A stretch of DNA of 64,000 bases from Achromobacter pulmonis (GCF_902859765.1 NZ_CADIJV010000001.1:307891-371890), one strand, 5' to 3'. Counted from the stretch's first letter, positions 35,418 to 45,525 are shown. Notes: generated by a model from the sequence alone, not told the origin. Numbers and translations are program-made.

Positions 35418-36923
35418 CTATTGCTGCGGCCCAGGCGCGGACGGTGCGGCCGAGTCAACGCCCGCCGACGCCTGTGGCGCGTGCACCGGTGAACCCATCG
35501 CCTGGAACAGCGCCGCCGTCTCGGTCAGGCGGGCGTTGGCGTATTCCACCTCGCGCACGCGTGCCGCGACGTAATGCTGTTCGCTGGCATGCGCGGCGTA
35601 GGGGGGCAGCGCCCCCAGCCGCACCCGGTTGGCGGTATTGCGGTGCGACTGCTCGGCGGCCCGTCGCGATGCCTCGGCCGACGCCAACGCCTGGCCGTCC
35701 GCGTCCAGCCGCGCCAGCGTGTCGGCCACGTCGCGGAAGGCGGTCAGCACGGTCTGCTTGTATTGCTGGGTGGCGGCGGCATAACGCTCCCTGGCGGCGC
35801 GGCGCTCGGCCAGCAAGGCCCCGCCGTGGAAGATCGGCTGCGTCAGGGACGCGCCCAGCGCCCAGATCGAGCCCGCGCCGGACAGCGCCGCCGGCCAGTT
35901 GAACCCGCCCTGGCCCATGGAGGCCGACAAGGACAGGCTGGGAAACAAGCGCGCCGTGGTCATGCCGACATCCGCCGCGGCGGCCTGCAGGGCGGCGTCG
36001 GCGATTCGGATGTCCGGGCGGGCCGCCAGCAATTCGGAGGGCACCAGCACCGGCACTTCGGCCGGAACGGTCAGGGCGCCGAAGGCCAGGTCAGGCGGGG
36101 CCTGGTCCGGGGTGCGGCCCATCAACACTGCCAGCGCATGGCGCGTCGCCTGCCATTGCGCGCGCAGTCCCGGCAGGGAGGCCGCCAGCGTGGCGGCATC
36201 CTGGTCGGCTTGCAAAGCATCGTTCTGCGAGGCCGCTCCCAGTTCGTAGCGGCGCTGCGTGTCGCGCGCCACCCGGCGTGCCAGCACGACTTGCTTTTCA
36301 GTCAAGGCCACGCGCTCGGCCAGCGAGGCCGAGGTGATGGCGCCGGTGACGATATTGCCGGCCAGGGCACGGCGCGCCGCCTCCAGCCGGAACGCCTGCT
36401 GCGCCACCTGCGCCGCGCCCGAGCGGTTCTCGAAGCGCGCTGCGCCGAACAGGTCCAGCTCGTAGCGGGCCTGGATCTGTCCGGTGAAGACGTTATAGAG
36501 CGCGGTGGGGTCGCGCATTTCCGGCATGGTCAACGCGCGCTTGCGCGACCCCTCGGCGCCAGCGTCGATCGATGGCAGCAGCGAGGCATTGACCTGGCCG
36601 CGCAATTGCTCGCGGGCGCCAGCCAGGTTGCGCTCGGCCGCGGCCAGGTCGGGGCTGTTGGCCAGACCTTCCTGCACCATGGCGTTGAGCGCGTCCGAAC
36701 CGTAGTGCTGCCACCACTCGGGCACCGGGTGGGCATCGCGCGCATAGCGTTGCGCCACGCCCTGGGCGGGGACGCCGTTGGCCGGCAGCGGTTCGACGCC
36801 ATATTGCGCGGGTTGCGCCATCGCCGGTGGCCTGCCGTCGGGGGCGAAGGCGCAGGCGCCCAGCGCCAGCAGCAGCGGCAGGGTGCCCAGGCGCCAGGCC
36901 GGGGTCGGGAGACGGGGGGACAT
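35418..36923 (-). CDS. Outer-membrane factor of RND pump 1
   Basis: A 501-residue NodT/TolC-like outer-membrane lipoprotein. The signal LPLLLALGACAF gives a lipobox GAC. Two internally repeated outer-membrane-efflux domains are visible. The first is QHYGSDALNAMVQEGLANSP onward, with YELDLFGAARFENRSG. The second is LAARPDIRIADAALQAAAAD, with FPSLSLSASMGQGGF. The C-terminal tail (SPVHAPQASAGVDSAAP) is extra. It forms the exit duct of the pump. It is the third gene of a minus-strand operon, 2 bp after the RND gene. Confidence 0.93.
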   Translation of the reverse strand: MSPRLPTPAWRLGTLPLLLALGACAFAPDGRPPAMAQPAQYGVEPLPANGVPAQGVAQRYARDAHPVPEWWQHYGSDALNAMVQEGLANSPDLAAAERNLAGAREQLRGQVNASLLPSIDAGAEGSRKRALTMPEMRDPTALYNVFTGQIQARYELDLFGAARFENRSGAAQVAQQAFRLEAARRALAGNIVTGAITSASLAERVALTEKQVVLARRVARDTQRRYELGAASQNDALQADQDAATLAASLPGLRAQWQATRHALAVLMGRTPDQAPPDLAFGALTVPAEVPVLVPSELLAARPDIRIADAALQAAAADVGMTTARLFPSLSLSASMGQGGFNWPAALSGAGSIWALGASLTQPIFHGGALLAERRAARERYAAATQQYKQTVLTAFRDVADTLARLDADGQALASAEASRRAAEQSHRNTANRVRLGALPPYAAHASEQHYVAARVREVEYANARLTETAALFQAMGSPVHAPQASAGVDSAAPSAPGPQQ

Positions 36924-36925
36924 CG

Positions 36926-39900
36926 TCAGGCTCCTCGTTCTACGTTGTCGCCGGCGTGGGCGCCGGGCGGTACGCCTTCGGGCGTTTCGCGCTCGTCGTG
37001 GCGCACACGGAACCAGGCGGCATACAGCGCGGGCAGGAAGAACAGCGTCAGCACCGTGGCGCTGGTGATGCCGCCCATCAGCGCGGTGGCCATGGGGCCG
37101 AAGAAGTTGCTGCGCAACAGCGGGATCAGCGCCAGCACCGCCGCCGCGGCCGTCAGGGTGATGGGGCGGAAGCGCCGCACGGTGGCGCCGACGATGGCGT
37201 CGATGCGCTTGTGCCCGGTGCCGATGTCCTGCTCGATCTGGTCGACCAGGATCACCGAGTTGCGCATGATGATGCCGAACATCGCGATCACGCCCAGCAT
37301 GGCGACAAAGCCGAACGGCTTGCCGAACAGCAGCAGCGCGGCCACCACGCCGATCAGCCCGAGCGGCGCGGTCAGCACCACCATCAGCACGCGGGCGAAG
37401 CTCTGCAGCTGCACCATCAGCAGCGTCAGCACCGCGACAATCATGATGGGCATCTGCGCGTTGATGGAGGACTGGCCCTTGGCGCTTTCCTCGACCGGGC
37501 CGCCGACTTCGATGCGGTAGCCCACCGGCAGCCCGGCGCGCAGCGCGTCCAGCTTGCGGTCGATGGCATGGGTGACGTCGATGCCTTGGGCGCCGGCGGT
37601 GACGTCGGCCTGCACCGTGATGGTGGGTTGGCGGTCGCGTTCCCAGATCACGCCGTACTCCAGGCCGTAGCGCACCTGGCCCAGGCTGCCCAGCGGCACC
37701 GGGCCGTTGGGCGTGGGCATGGCCAGGGTCGCCAGGCGGCCCGGATCGACCCGCTCGTGTTCGGGCGCGCGCAGGCTGACATTGATCAGTTTGTCGCGTT
37801 CGCGGTACTGCGTCACGGAGTAGCCCGACAGCGTCAGCGCCAGGAAGCTGGAAATGTCGCTCGAACTCACGCCGACCTCACGCGCCTTCTGCTGGTCGAT
37901 ATCGAAACGCACCGAACGCTCGGACGGCTCGTCCCAGTCGAACTGCACGTTGACCGCGCGGCTGTCGGCGCGCACCTCGGCGGCGACCTTTTCGGCCACC
38001 TGGCGCACTTCGGGGATCTTGTCGCCGCTGACGCGGAACTGGACCTGGAAACCCACCGGCGGGCCGTTCTCCAGCCGCGACAGGCGGCTGCGGATCGCCG
38101 GGAACTGCTCGCGCAGCACCGGTTCCAGCCAGTGGGCCAGCTTGTCGCGGTCCTCCACCGAATTGGCGGTGATGACGATCTGGGCGAAGTTGGGCGTGGC
38201 CAACTGCTGGTCCAGCGGCAGGTAGAAGCGCGGCGCGCCGGTACCGACGAAGCTCACCGAATGGGCGATCTCGGGCCGGCCCGCCAGCACCTTTTCAAGC
38301 CGTTCAACCTGGCGCAGCGTGGCCGCGAACGAGGCGCCTTCCTGCAGCCGCACGTCCACCAGCAGCTCGGTGCGGTCCGAGCTGGGGAAGAACTGCTGCG
38401 GCACCAGCCGGAATCCGGCCATCGCCACGATGAACACCAGCAGCGTCGCCAGCAGCACGCGCCAGCGGCGGTCCACGCACCACGCGACCCAGCCGCGCAG
38501 GCGCCGGTAGAAGCGGGTGTCGTAGATGTCGTGCTCGTGGTCGTCGGGCAGGTGCGCCTCGCGCTTGCGCTCGGGCAGCATGCGGTAGCCCAACAGCGGG
38601 ATCAGCACCACCGCGGCGAACCACGAGGTGATCAGCGCGATGGCCGACACCTGGAAGATCGAGCGGGTGTATTCGCCGGTGCTGGACTTGGCCAGCGCGA
38701 TCGGCAGGAAGCCCGCCACCGTCACCAGCGTGCCCGTCAGCATGGGGAAGGCGGTGCTGGTGTAGGCGAAGGCGGCGGCGCGCGCGCGGCTCCAGCCCTG
38801 TTCCAGTTTCACCGCCATCATCTCGACCGCGATGATGGCGTCGTCCACCAGCAGACCCAGCGCCAGCACCAATGTGCCCAGCGAGACCTTGTGCAGGCCG
38901 ATGCCGAACAGGTCCATGAACAGCGCCGTCACCGCCAGCACCACCGGAATCGAGATCACCACCACCATGCCGGTGCGCAGGCCCAGCGACACCAGGCTGA
39001 CGATCAGCACGATGGCCACGGCCTCGGCCACCGAGCGCAGGAACTCGTCCACCGAGAACGACACCGCCTTGGGCATGCTCGACACTTCGGTCAGCGTCAG
39101 GCCGGCTGGCAAACGGGCCTTGAGTTCGCCGAACTTGGCGTCCAGCGCCTTTCCAAGATGCACCACGTCGCGGCCCGGCTGCATGGTGATGCCGATGCCC
39201 AGCACCGGCTGGCCGCCCGCGCGCATCTGCTCGATGGGGGGATCATCGTAGCCGCGGTGGATGGTGGCGATGTCGCCCAGCCGGATCGACTTGCCATCGA
39301 CGCGGATCAGCGTCTCGGCCAGCGCGCGGATATCCTGGAACTGGCCGCTGGGACGCACGAACACGCGGTCGTCGGCGGTGCTCAGCGTGCCGGCGCTGGC
39401 CACCGCGTTCTGGCTGTTGATGGCCTGGGCGATCTGCTGCGGCGACACCCCCAGCCGTGTCAGCTGGGCGTTGCTGATCTCGATGTAGACGTGTTCGGGC
39501 TGCTCGCCGAAGTAGTCGACCTTGGCCACGCCCGGCACCCGTAGCAGCACGGTGCGCAGGCTGTCGGCATAGTCGCGCAGTTGCGCGGGCGAAAAGCCGT
39601 CGCCCGCCAGCGTGTAGATGTTGGTGTAGACGTCGCCGAATTCGTCATTGAAGAACGGTCCCTGCACGCCTTGCGGCAGGGTGGCGGCCATGTCGCCGAC
39701 CTTCTTGCGCACCTGGTACCACTCATCGGCTACCTCGCTGGCCGGCGCCGAGTCCTTCATGGTGAAGAAGATCAGCGATTCGTCGGGGCGAGAGTAGCTG
39801 CGCAGGAAGTCGGTCGAGGGCGCTTCCTGCAGCGTCCTGGCGATGCGGTCGGTGACCTGCTCCTGCATCTGTTGCGCCGTGGCGCCGGGCCAAAGGGTCT

Positions 39901-40099
39901 TGACCACCATCACGCGAAAGGTGAAGGGCGGGTCTTCCGACTGCGCCAGGCGCGAATACGACAGCACGCCGAACAGCGTCACCAGCGTGATCAGGAAAAT
40001 CACCAGTGGCTGGTGCCGCAGCGCCCAGGCCGACAGGTTGAACCGGCCTTCCTCGTGCCGCGGCGACGCGCCTTGATTGTCAGGAACGGGCGCGCTCAT
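36926..40099 (-). CDS. RND transporter of pump 1 (HAE1-like, TriC/CzcA-related clade)
   Basis: A 1057-residue inner-membrane drug/proton antiporter. The start ATG at 40099 overlaps the fusion-protein stop as ATGA. Twelve helices flank two large periplasmic loops. Landmarks are LAQSEDPPFTFRVMVVKTLW near the N-terminus, the proton-relay pair LGLLVDDAIIAVEM in TM4, and GIIMRNSVILVDQIE near TM10. The DPPFTFRVMVVK start, in place of the AcrB-type PVAQYP, places it with a separate efflux clade whose characterised members export detergents, triclosan or antibiotics. The substrate is not known. Three-gene operon with its own outer-membrane factor and a divergent TetR regulator. Confidence 0.93.
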   Translation of the reverse strand: MSAPVPDNQGASPRHEEGRFNLSAWALRHQPLVIFLITLVTLFGVLSYSRLAQSEDPPFTFRVMVVKTLWPGATAQQMQEQVTDRIARTLQEAPSTDFLRSYSRPDESLIFFTMKDSAPASEVADEWYQVRKKVGDMAATLPQGVQGPFFNDEFGDVYTNIYTLAGDGFSPAQLRDYADSLRTVLLRVPGVAKVDYFGEQPEHVYIEISNAQLTRLGVSPQQIAQAINSQNAVASAGTLSTADDRVFVRPSGQFQDIRALAETLIRVDGKSIRLGDIATIHRGYDDPPIEQMRAGGQPVLGIGITMQPGRDVVHLGKALDAKFGELKARLPAGLTLTEVSSMPKAVSFSVDEFLRSVAEAVAIVLIVSLVSLGLRTGMVVVISIPVVLAVTALFMDLFGIGLHKVSLGTLVLALGLLVDDAIIAVEMMAVKLEQGWSRARAAAFAYTSTAFPMLTGTLVTVAGFLPIALAKSSTGEYTRSIFQVSAIALITSWFAAVVLIPLLGYRMLPERKREAHLPDDHEHDIYDTRFYRRLRGWVAWCVDRRWRVLLATLLVFIVAMAGFRLVPQQFFPSSDRTELLVDVRLQEGASFAATLRQVERLEKVLAGRPEIAHSVSFVGTGAPRFYLPLDQQLATPNFAQIVITANSVEDRDKLAHWLEPVLREQFPAIRSRLSRLENGPPVGFQVQFRVSGDKIPEVRQVAEKVAAEVRADSRAVNVQFDWDEPSERSVRFDIDQQKAREVGVSSSDISSFLALTLSGYSVTQYRERDKLINVSLRAPEHERVDPGRLATLAMPTPNGPVPLGSLGQVRYGLEYGVIWERDRQPTITVQADVTAGAQGIDVTHAIDRKLDALRAGLPVGYRIEVGGPVEESAKGQSSINAQMPIMIVAVLTLLMVQLQSFARVLMVVLTAPLGLIGVVAALLLFGKPFGFVAMLGVIAMFGIIMRNSVILVDQIEQDIGTGHKRIDAIVGATVRRFRPITLTAAAAVLALIPLLRSNFFGPMATALMGGITSATVLTLFFLPALYAAWFRVRHDERETPEGVPPGAHAGDNVERGA

Positions 40100-41271
40100 G
40101 AGGCGAAGTCCTCGGGGTGCAGCGGCGGCACCGCGCGGACTTTCTCGCCGGCCGACACGGCATGCACGCCCTGCCATACCACGCGCTCGCCGACCTGCAC
40201 GCCCTGCGACAGGGTGACGCTGCGCGCGTCGTAGCGCAGCACCTGCACGCGGCGCAGTTCCAGCGTGTCTTCCTGCGGCTTGATGACCCAGACGGCCGGT
40301 TCGGTGCCGTCATGGAACAGCGCGGTCGCCGGCACCGTGTAGGTGGTGGCGCCGTTGGCCTGGCGATTGTCGAAGCTGATGCTGGCGGTCATGCCCAGGC
40401 GCAGTTCGGGCGGGGGCGATTCCAGCGTCAGCTTGGCGCGGTAGGTGCGGCTCTGCGGATCGGCGGCCGGCGCGATCTCGCGCAGCACGGCGCTGAAGGT
40501 CTTGCCGGGCAGTGGCGCCAGCGTGACGGTGGCGCGCTGGCCGACGGCCAGGCCGGCCAGCACGCTTTCGGGCACGTCGCATAGCGCGTCGACCTCGCCC
40601 GACCAGGCCAGGTTGTAGACCGCCTGCCCGGCTGCCACGTTCTGGCCGGTGTCGGCCTGTTCGGCGGTGATGACGCCCGCATGGTCGGCCGTCAGGGTGG
40701 TGTAGTTGAGCTGGTCGGCCGCCAGCGCGGCCTGTTGCGCCGCCTGGTCGCGCTGCGCCAGGGCCGAGGCATAGGCGTTGCGGGTTTGTTCGAGCTGATT
40801 GGCGGCGATCAGGTTCTCCCTGGCCTGGGCGCGATCGCGATCGAGTTGTTGCCTGGCGTAGTCCAGTTGGTGCCGGGCCGCGGCCAACTGTGCGCGGGCG
40901 CTGGCCGCGTTCTTGGCGGCGTCGGCGGGATCGAGCTTGGCGACTACCTGGCCGGGCGCGACGCGATCGCCCAGCCGTACCGTGCGTTCGATGATCTTGC
41001 CGCCCACGCGGAACGACAGTGGCGTGCTGTAGCGCGCCTGCACCTCTCCCGGCAGGATCCAGGCCGGCAGCGCGGCGTCGGCCTGGGCGGGCATGGCGAC
41101 CACGGGGCGCGGCGCAGGCGCTTCGGCCTCTTGGCTGCCGCAGCCGGCCAGTGCCAGGGCCAGCATCAAGGCCAGAACGGGCCGGGCGCCGCGCGGAGGC
41201 GACGGGGAGTGTGCCGCGCGGGCGGCGGGATTGCGCGCGACGGCGGACGCGCAAAGACCAGGAAGATTCAC
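40096..41271 (-). CDS. Membrane fusion protein of RND pump 1
   Basis: A 391-residue periplasmic adaptor lipoprotein. The signal VLALMLALALAGCGS gives the lipobox Cys. The lipoyl-like part follows (LSFRVGGKIIERTVRLGDRV), with a coiled-coil hairpin around residues 125-185 (QLAAARHQLDYARQQLDRDR) and beta-barrel domains after it. The product joins the RND protein to the outer-membrane factor. It is the first gene of the operon, and the RND gene begins inside its stop codon (4-bp overlap). Divergent from the TetR gene across 154 bp. Confidence 0.93.
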   Translation of the reverse strand: MNLPGLCASAVARNPAARAAHSPSPPRGARPVLALMLALALAGCGSQEAEAPAPRPVVAMPAQADAALPAWILPGEVQARYSTPLSFRVGGKIIERTVRLGDRVAPGQVVAKLDPADAAKNAASARAQLAAARHQLDYARQQLDRDRAQARENLIAANQLEQTRNAYASALAQRDQAAQQAALAADQLNYTTLTADHAGVITAEQADTGQNVAAGQAVYNLAWSGEVDALCDVPESVLAGLAVGQRATVTLAPLPGKTFSAVLREIAPAADPQSRTYRAKLTLESPPPELRLGMTASISFDNRQANGATTYTVPATALFHDGTEPAVWVIKPQEDTLELRRVQVLRYDARSVTLSQGVQVGERVVWQGVHAVSAGEKVRAVPPLHPEDFAS

Positions 41272-41371
41272 GAAACACCTCGCGACGCGGGCAGGGAAGA
41301 AGGCAGGGAGTACGGCGGACAGCGATGTCGTACTCGGGCGATCAAATATGCGATGGATTCTAATTCATATA

Positions 41372-41399
41372 TGTATTCAGATACAAGAATGAATCTGAA
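41372..41399. promoter_or_regulatory. Overlapping palindromes, candidate TetR operator
   Basis: TGTAT-TCAG-ATACA at 41372-41385 overlaps TTCAGAT (41376) paired with ATCTGAA (41393). They sit between the pump operon and the divergent TetR gene, in an AT-rich stretch that would hold both promoters. Confidence 0.5.
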
Positions 41400-41404
41400 A
41401 TAGT

Positions 41405-41424
41405 GGCCGATGCTAGAATCGGCC
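41405..41424 (+). promoter_or_regulatory. Hairpin abutting the TetR start codon
   Basis: GGCCGAT at 41405-41411 and ATCGGCC at 41418-41424 with a 6-nt loop; the regulator ATG is at 41426. No Shine-Dalgarno sequence is visible between. The structure may limit translation of the regulator or bind it as a second site. Confidence 0.4.
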
Positions 41425-41425
41425 C

Positions 41426-42049
41426 ATGTCAAAAGTCCGCCTTACGCGAGAGCAAAGCCGTGACCAGACGCGCCAGCGTCTGCTCGATGCCGCGCAATCG
41501 ATCTTCCTGGCCAAGGGTTTCGTCGCCGCCAGCGTCGAGGACATCGCCGAACTGGCCGGCTATACCCGCGGCGCTTTCTATTCCAATTTCTCCAGCAAAT
41601 CCGAACTTTTCCTGCAACTGCTCAAGCGCGATCACGAGAACGTGATGGGCGACATGCGCGCCATTTTCGAAGGCGGTGAAAGCCGCGAGCAGATGGAAGA
41701 GAGCGTGCTGCGTTACTACAGCAGTCACTTCCGCGACAACGAGTGCTTTCTGTTGTGGATGGAAGCCAAGCTGCAGGCGGCGCGCGATCCCGAATTCCGG
41801 GTGGGCTTCATCGCCTGCATGGGCGAATTGCGCGACGCCACCACTGAGTACATCCGCCAGTTTTCGCTGCTCGTCGGCACGCCTTTGCCGCTGCCGGCCC
41901 GGGAGCTGGCCATTGGCCTGCTGGCGCTGTCCGATGGCATGCAGTTCAGCTTCGCCTTCGATCCGCAGGGCGTGCCGGCGGAAACGACCGAAGCGGTACT
42001 GGCGGGATTCTTCCGCCGCGTGGTGTTCGGCGAGCGCGATTCCGGCTAG
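41426..42049 (+). CDS. TetR-family regulator of RND pump 1
   Basis: A 207-residue repressor. The HTH reads TRQRLLDAAQSIFLAKGFVA, then SVEDIAELAGYTRGAFYSNF and SSKSELFLQLL, all canonical. The C-terminal ligand domain is divergent and carries VGTPLPLPARELAIGLLALS. It is transcribed away from the fusion-protein gene, the usual layout for a local repressor of an efflux operon. The palindromes at 41372-41399 are the candidate operator. The frame is intact. Confidence 0.92.
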   Translation: MSKVRLTREQSRDQTRQRLLDAAQSIFLAKGFVAASVEDIAELAGYTRGAFYSNFSSKSELFLQLLKRDHENVMGDMRAIFEGGESREQMEESVLRYYSSHFRDNECFLLWMEAKLQAARDPEFRVGFIACMGELRDATTEYIRQFSLLVGTPLPLPARELAIGLLALSDGMQFSFAFDPQGVPAETTEAVLAGFFRRVVFGERDSG

Positions 42050-42216
42050 CGCCGGGCGTCAGCCATGGGCCCATGACCGCCTTGCGCGGCGGCGGCACTG
42101 GCGGCCATTGTTGTCATGGCCGCCCACAACATGTTAGTAATGATGCGGCGCGCCGGCTGGACTGAGGGGGCCAGCGCCGCAGCCTTTGGTATCCCTCGGG
42201 CGAAAGGAGCGGCAGC

Positions 42217-44187
42217 ATGTCTTCAGAAACCCGACCACCCACCATCAATCGCCCGGTTTTCTATCCGGCGGCGGTGTTCACGCTGTTGCTGGTGGGTTTC
42301 GCGATCAGCGCGCCCAAGGCCGCGCAGAGTCTGTTCGAGTCGGTCCAGGCCTGGATCCTGGGCAATGCCAGCTGGTTCTATATCCTGGTCGTCGCCATCA
42401 TCCTGTTGTCGGTGGTGTTATTGGCCGTCAGCCGCTACGGCGACATCAAGCTGGGACCGGACCACAGCGAACCCGACTACCGCAATTTCACCTGGTTCGC
42501 CATGCTGTTCTCGGCCGGCATGGGCATCGGCCTGATGTTCTTCGGCGTGGCCGAACCGGTCATGCACTTCATGTCGCCGCCGGTCGGCGCGGGCGGCAAT
42601 GCCATCGCCGCCCGCGAGGCGATGAAGATCACCTTCTTCCATTGGGGGCTGCACGCCTGGGCGATCTATGCCATCGTGGCCTTGATCCTGGCGTTCTTCA
42701 GCTACCGTCATGGCCTGCCGCTGACCTTGCGCTCCGCGCTGTATCCGCTGATCGGCAATCGCATCTACGGCCCGATAGGGCACGCGGTCGACATCTTCGC
42801 CATCCTCGGCACCGTGCTGGGCGTCGCGACGTCGCTGGGACTGGGCGTGGCGCAGATCAACAGCGGCCTGAATCATCTGTTCGGCGTGCCGGTGGGGGTG
42901 CCAACGCAGATCATCCTGATCATCGTCACTTGTGGCCTGGCGACGCTGTCGGTGGCGAGCGGGCTGGACAAGGGCATCCGTATCCTGTCCGAGACCAATC
43001 TGGTGCTGGCCGCCGTGCTGCTGATGTTCGTGCTGGTGGTCGGCCCCACCGTATTCCTGCTGCAGACCTTTGTGCAGAATACTGGCGCCTATCTCTCGGA
43101 TATCGTCAACAAGACCTTCAACCTGTATGCCTACGAGCCGACCGATTGGATCGGCGGCTGGACCCTGTTCTATTGGGGCTGGTGGATCGCCTGGTCGCCG
43201 TTCGTGGGGCTGTTCATCGCCCGTATTTCGCGCGGCCGCACCATTCGCGAATTCGTCAGCGGCGTGCTGCTGGTGCCCGCCGGCTTCACCCTGTTCTGGA
43301 TGACGGTGTTCGGCGATACCGCCATCCATCTCATCCTGGTCGATGGCCTCAAGGATTTCGCGCAGACGGTGCAGGGCGACAGTTCACTGGCCCTGTTCGC
43401 CTTTTTCGAGCAATTGCCATGGAGCGGCGTGATTTCGCTGGTGGCGATCGCCATGGTCGCGGTGTTCTTCGTGACGTCAGCCGACTCCGGCGCGCTGGTG
43501 GTGGATCTGCTGGCCTCTGGCGGTTCCGACCGCACGCCGGTATGGCAGCGCATCTTCTGGTCGTTGCTGATGGGCGCGGTGGCCATCGCGCTGTTGCTGG
43601 CCGATGGCTTGACCGCGCTGCAGACCGCGACTATCGCCAGCGCCCTGCCATTTTCCGTGATCCTGCTGTTGTCGCTGTGGGGGCTGTTCAAGGCGCTCAA
43701 GCTGGATGCGACCAAGCGCGGCATCCGGTTTCAATCGCTGACGCTGTCGCGCCCGGCGCGCGGCGGTCAATCCTGGGAGCGGCGCCTGCGCAACATGGTG
43801 ATGATGCCGCGGCGGGCCCATGTGATGCGCTTCATTGCCGATGTGGTGCAGCCGGCGCTGGAGGATGTGGCTGACGAGCTGCGCAAGCAGGGCTACGCGG
43901 TCGTGGTCAAGGAAGGCGAAGGCGAGGGCGACATCATGCTCGAAGTCAATCACGGCGAACACCTGGACTTCTTCTACTCGGTGCGGCCGCAGGCCTTCGT
44001 GCGCCCCAGCCTGACGCCCGAAGAGGCCGCCGACGAGGAAGAGCGCAAGTACTTCCGCGCCGAGGTCCACTTGCGTGAGGGCGGGCAGGATTACGACATC
44101 ATGGGCTGGAGCCGTGATGCCGTCATCGGCGACATCCTCGATCAGTACGAGCGCCATCGCCATTACCTGCACATGGTCCGCACCTAG
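42217..44187 (+). CDS. BCCT-family choline/betaine/carnitine transporter
   Basis: A 656-residue secondary transporter of the BetT branch of the BCCT family. It begins INRPVFYPAAVFTLLLVGFA. Twelve helices are visible. The signature in TM8 reads GWTLFYWGWWIAWSPFVGLF, and FFGVAEPVMHFM is also characteristic. The C-terminal cytoplasmic extension of about 150 residues (MVMMPRRAHVMRFIADVVQP onward) is the osmosensing tail seen in BetT-like proteins. It imports choline or another quaternary amine for osmoprotection or catabolism. GCGAAAGGAG lies before the ATG as ribosome site. No bet genes are adjacent. Confidence 0.93.
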   Translation: MSSETRPPTINRPVFYPAAVFTLLLVGFAISAPKAAQSLFESVQAWILGNASWFYILVVAIILLSVVLLAVSRYGDIKLGPDHSEPDYRNFTWFAMLFSAGMGIGLMFFGVAEPVMHFMSPPVGAGGNAIAAREAMKITFFHWGLHAWAIYAIVALILAFFSYRHGLPLTLRSALYPLIGNRIYGPIGHAVDIFAILGTVLGVATSLGLGVAQINSGLNHLFGVPVGVPTQIILIIVTCGLATLSVASGLDKGIRILSETNLVLAAVLLMFVLVVGPTVFLLQTFVQNTGAYLSDIVNKTFNLYAYEPTDWIGGWTLFYWGWWIAWSPFVGLFIARISRGRTIREFVSGVLLVPAGFTLFWMTVFGDTAIHLILVDGLKDFAQTVQGDSSLALFAFFEQLPWSGVISLVAIAMVAVFFVTSADSGALVVDLLASGGSDRTPVWQRIFWSLLMGAVAIALLLADGLTALQTATIASALPFSVILLLSLWGLFKALKLDATKRGIRFQSLTLSRPARGGQSWERRLRNMVMMPRRAHVMRFIADVVQPALEDVADELRKQGYAVVVKEGEGEGDIMLEVNHGEHLDFFYSVRPQAFVRPSLTPEEAADEEERKYFRAEVHLREGGQDYDIMGWSRDAVIGDILDQYERHRHYLHMVRT

Positions 44188-44233
44188 GACGGACTTTCCC
44201 GGGACTGGCCCCGCGCCAGCCTGTTGTTGCCCG

Positions 44234-44263
44234 AACCGCCGGCATTCGCCGGCGGTTTTTTTT
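44234..44263 (+). terminator. Intrinsic terminator after the BCCT gene
   Basis: AACCGCCGGC at 44234-44243, loop ATTC, GCCGGCGG at 44248-44255 and a run of eight T. Confidence 0.9.
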
Positions 44264-44378
44264 GGCCATTTGCCACCGATAGGCTTTCTCAATCCTCAAC
44301 ATTACTTTAGGTTTTTTGACTTCGTCTGATTTTTCAAGGATTATCCAAGCCGTTACTTTGATAAATGGCGAGAGAATC

Positions 44379-45509
44379 ATGAAGTCGAAATCGGGCGCGT
44401 GGGCGGCGGGGCTGCTGGCCCTGGCGGTGATAGGGGGCGGCGGGCTGTATTGGAAATTCGGCCGCGGCGAGCAACGGGGCGGCTGGGCCATGGCCCCGGC
44501 CAAGGTGGCGGTCGCGCCCGTGCAGCAGGCGGACTTTCCGGCGGCGCTGTCGGGCATCGCCACGCTCGAGGCGACGCGTCAGGTGCTGGTGTCGGCCGAA
44601 GCCGATGGCCGCGTGGCGCGGATCCTGTTCACGCCGGGCGAGCGGGTGCGCGCCGGCCAATTGCTGGTGCAACTGAACGACGCGCCCGAGCAGGGCGAAC
44701 TGGCGCGCCTGCAGGCCCAGGCCAGGAACGCGCGCGCCTTGCTGGAGCGCACCCGCCGCCTGGTGCCGCAACAGGCCGCCACCCGCGAACAACTGGAGCA
44801 GGCCCAGGCCGACTACGACCAGGCCATCGGCGAGATCAAGCGGATCCAGGCGCTGATCGACCAGAAGCGCGTCAAGGCGCCGTTCGACGGCGTGCTGGGC
44901 GTGCGTCGCGTCAACCTGGGCCAGTTCGCCCGCGCCGGCGATCCGCTGGTGTCGCTGACCGATGCGGCCAGTGTCTACGCCAACATCACGTTGCCGGAGC
45001 AGGCGCTGGGCGTCCTGCGCCCCGGCCAGCCGGTCACCGTGACGGTCGATGCCCATGCCGGCCGGGTGTTTGACGGCGCCGTCACCACCATCGAACCGCA
45101 GGTCGATCCAGGCACGCGCACCGTGCGGGTACAGGCCACGCTGGCCAATGCCGACGGCGCCCTGGCGGCGGGCATGTTCGCCCACGGCCAGGTGGTGCTG
45201 CCGCCGCGGCCGGGCGTGCTGACCGTGCCGGAAACCGCCATCAGCTACAGCGCCTATGGCGATTCGGTCTATGTGGTGACGCCGCCCAAGGCCGGTGATG
45301 CGTCGGCGCCGCCCACCGTGACCCAGGCCTATGTGCAGACCGCCGAGCGCGTGCGCGGCCGGGTGGTGGTGACCAAGGGCCTCAAGCCCGGCGACCGCGT
45401 GGTGACCTCGGGCCAACTGCGCCTGCACAACGGCGCGGCCGTCGAGATCAGCACCCAGGATACCGTGGCGCTGGACGCCGCGGCGCCATCCGTGGCGCAA
45501 GCCCGCTGA
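44379..45509 (+). CDS. Membrane fusion protein of RND pump 2 (MexH-like)
   Basis: A 376-residue adaptor anchored by an N-terminal helix (AWAAGLLALAVIGGGGLYW), with no lipobox. Biotinyl-lipoyl halves are LVSAEADGRVARILFTPGER and KAPFDGVLGVRRVNLGQFAR, with an alpha-helical hairpin between. The barrel and MP domains follow, with TVPETAISYSAYGDSVYVV. The ATG at 44379 begins MKSKSGAWAAG; the longer open frame contains a weaker start. It is the first gene of a three-gene set in the order adaptor, RND, outer-membrane factor, with gaps of 16 and 10 bp. Similar in type to MexH of Pseudomonas. Confidence 0.92.
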   Translation: MKSKSGAWAAGLLALAVIGGGGLYWKFGRGEQRGGWAMAPAKVAVAPVQQADFPAALSGIATLEATRQVLVSAEADGRVARILFTPGERVRAGQLLVQLNDAPEQGELARLQAQARNARALLERTRRLVPQQAATREQLEQAQADYDQAIGEIKRIQALIDQKRVKAPFDGVLGVRRVNLGQFARAGDPLVSLTDAASVYANITLPEQALGVLRPGQPVTVTVDAHAGRVFDGAVTTIEPQVDPGTRTVRVQATLANADGALAAGMFAHGQVVLPPRPGVLTVPETAISYSAYGDSVYVVTPPKAGDASAPPTVTQAYVQTAERVRGRVVVTKGLKPGDRVVTSGQLRLHNGAAVEISTQDTVALDAAAPSVAQAR

Positions 45510-45525
45510 GCCCGCGGAGCCGATC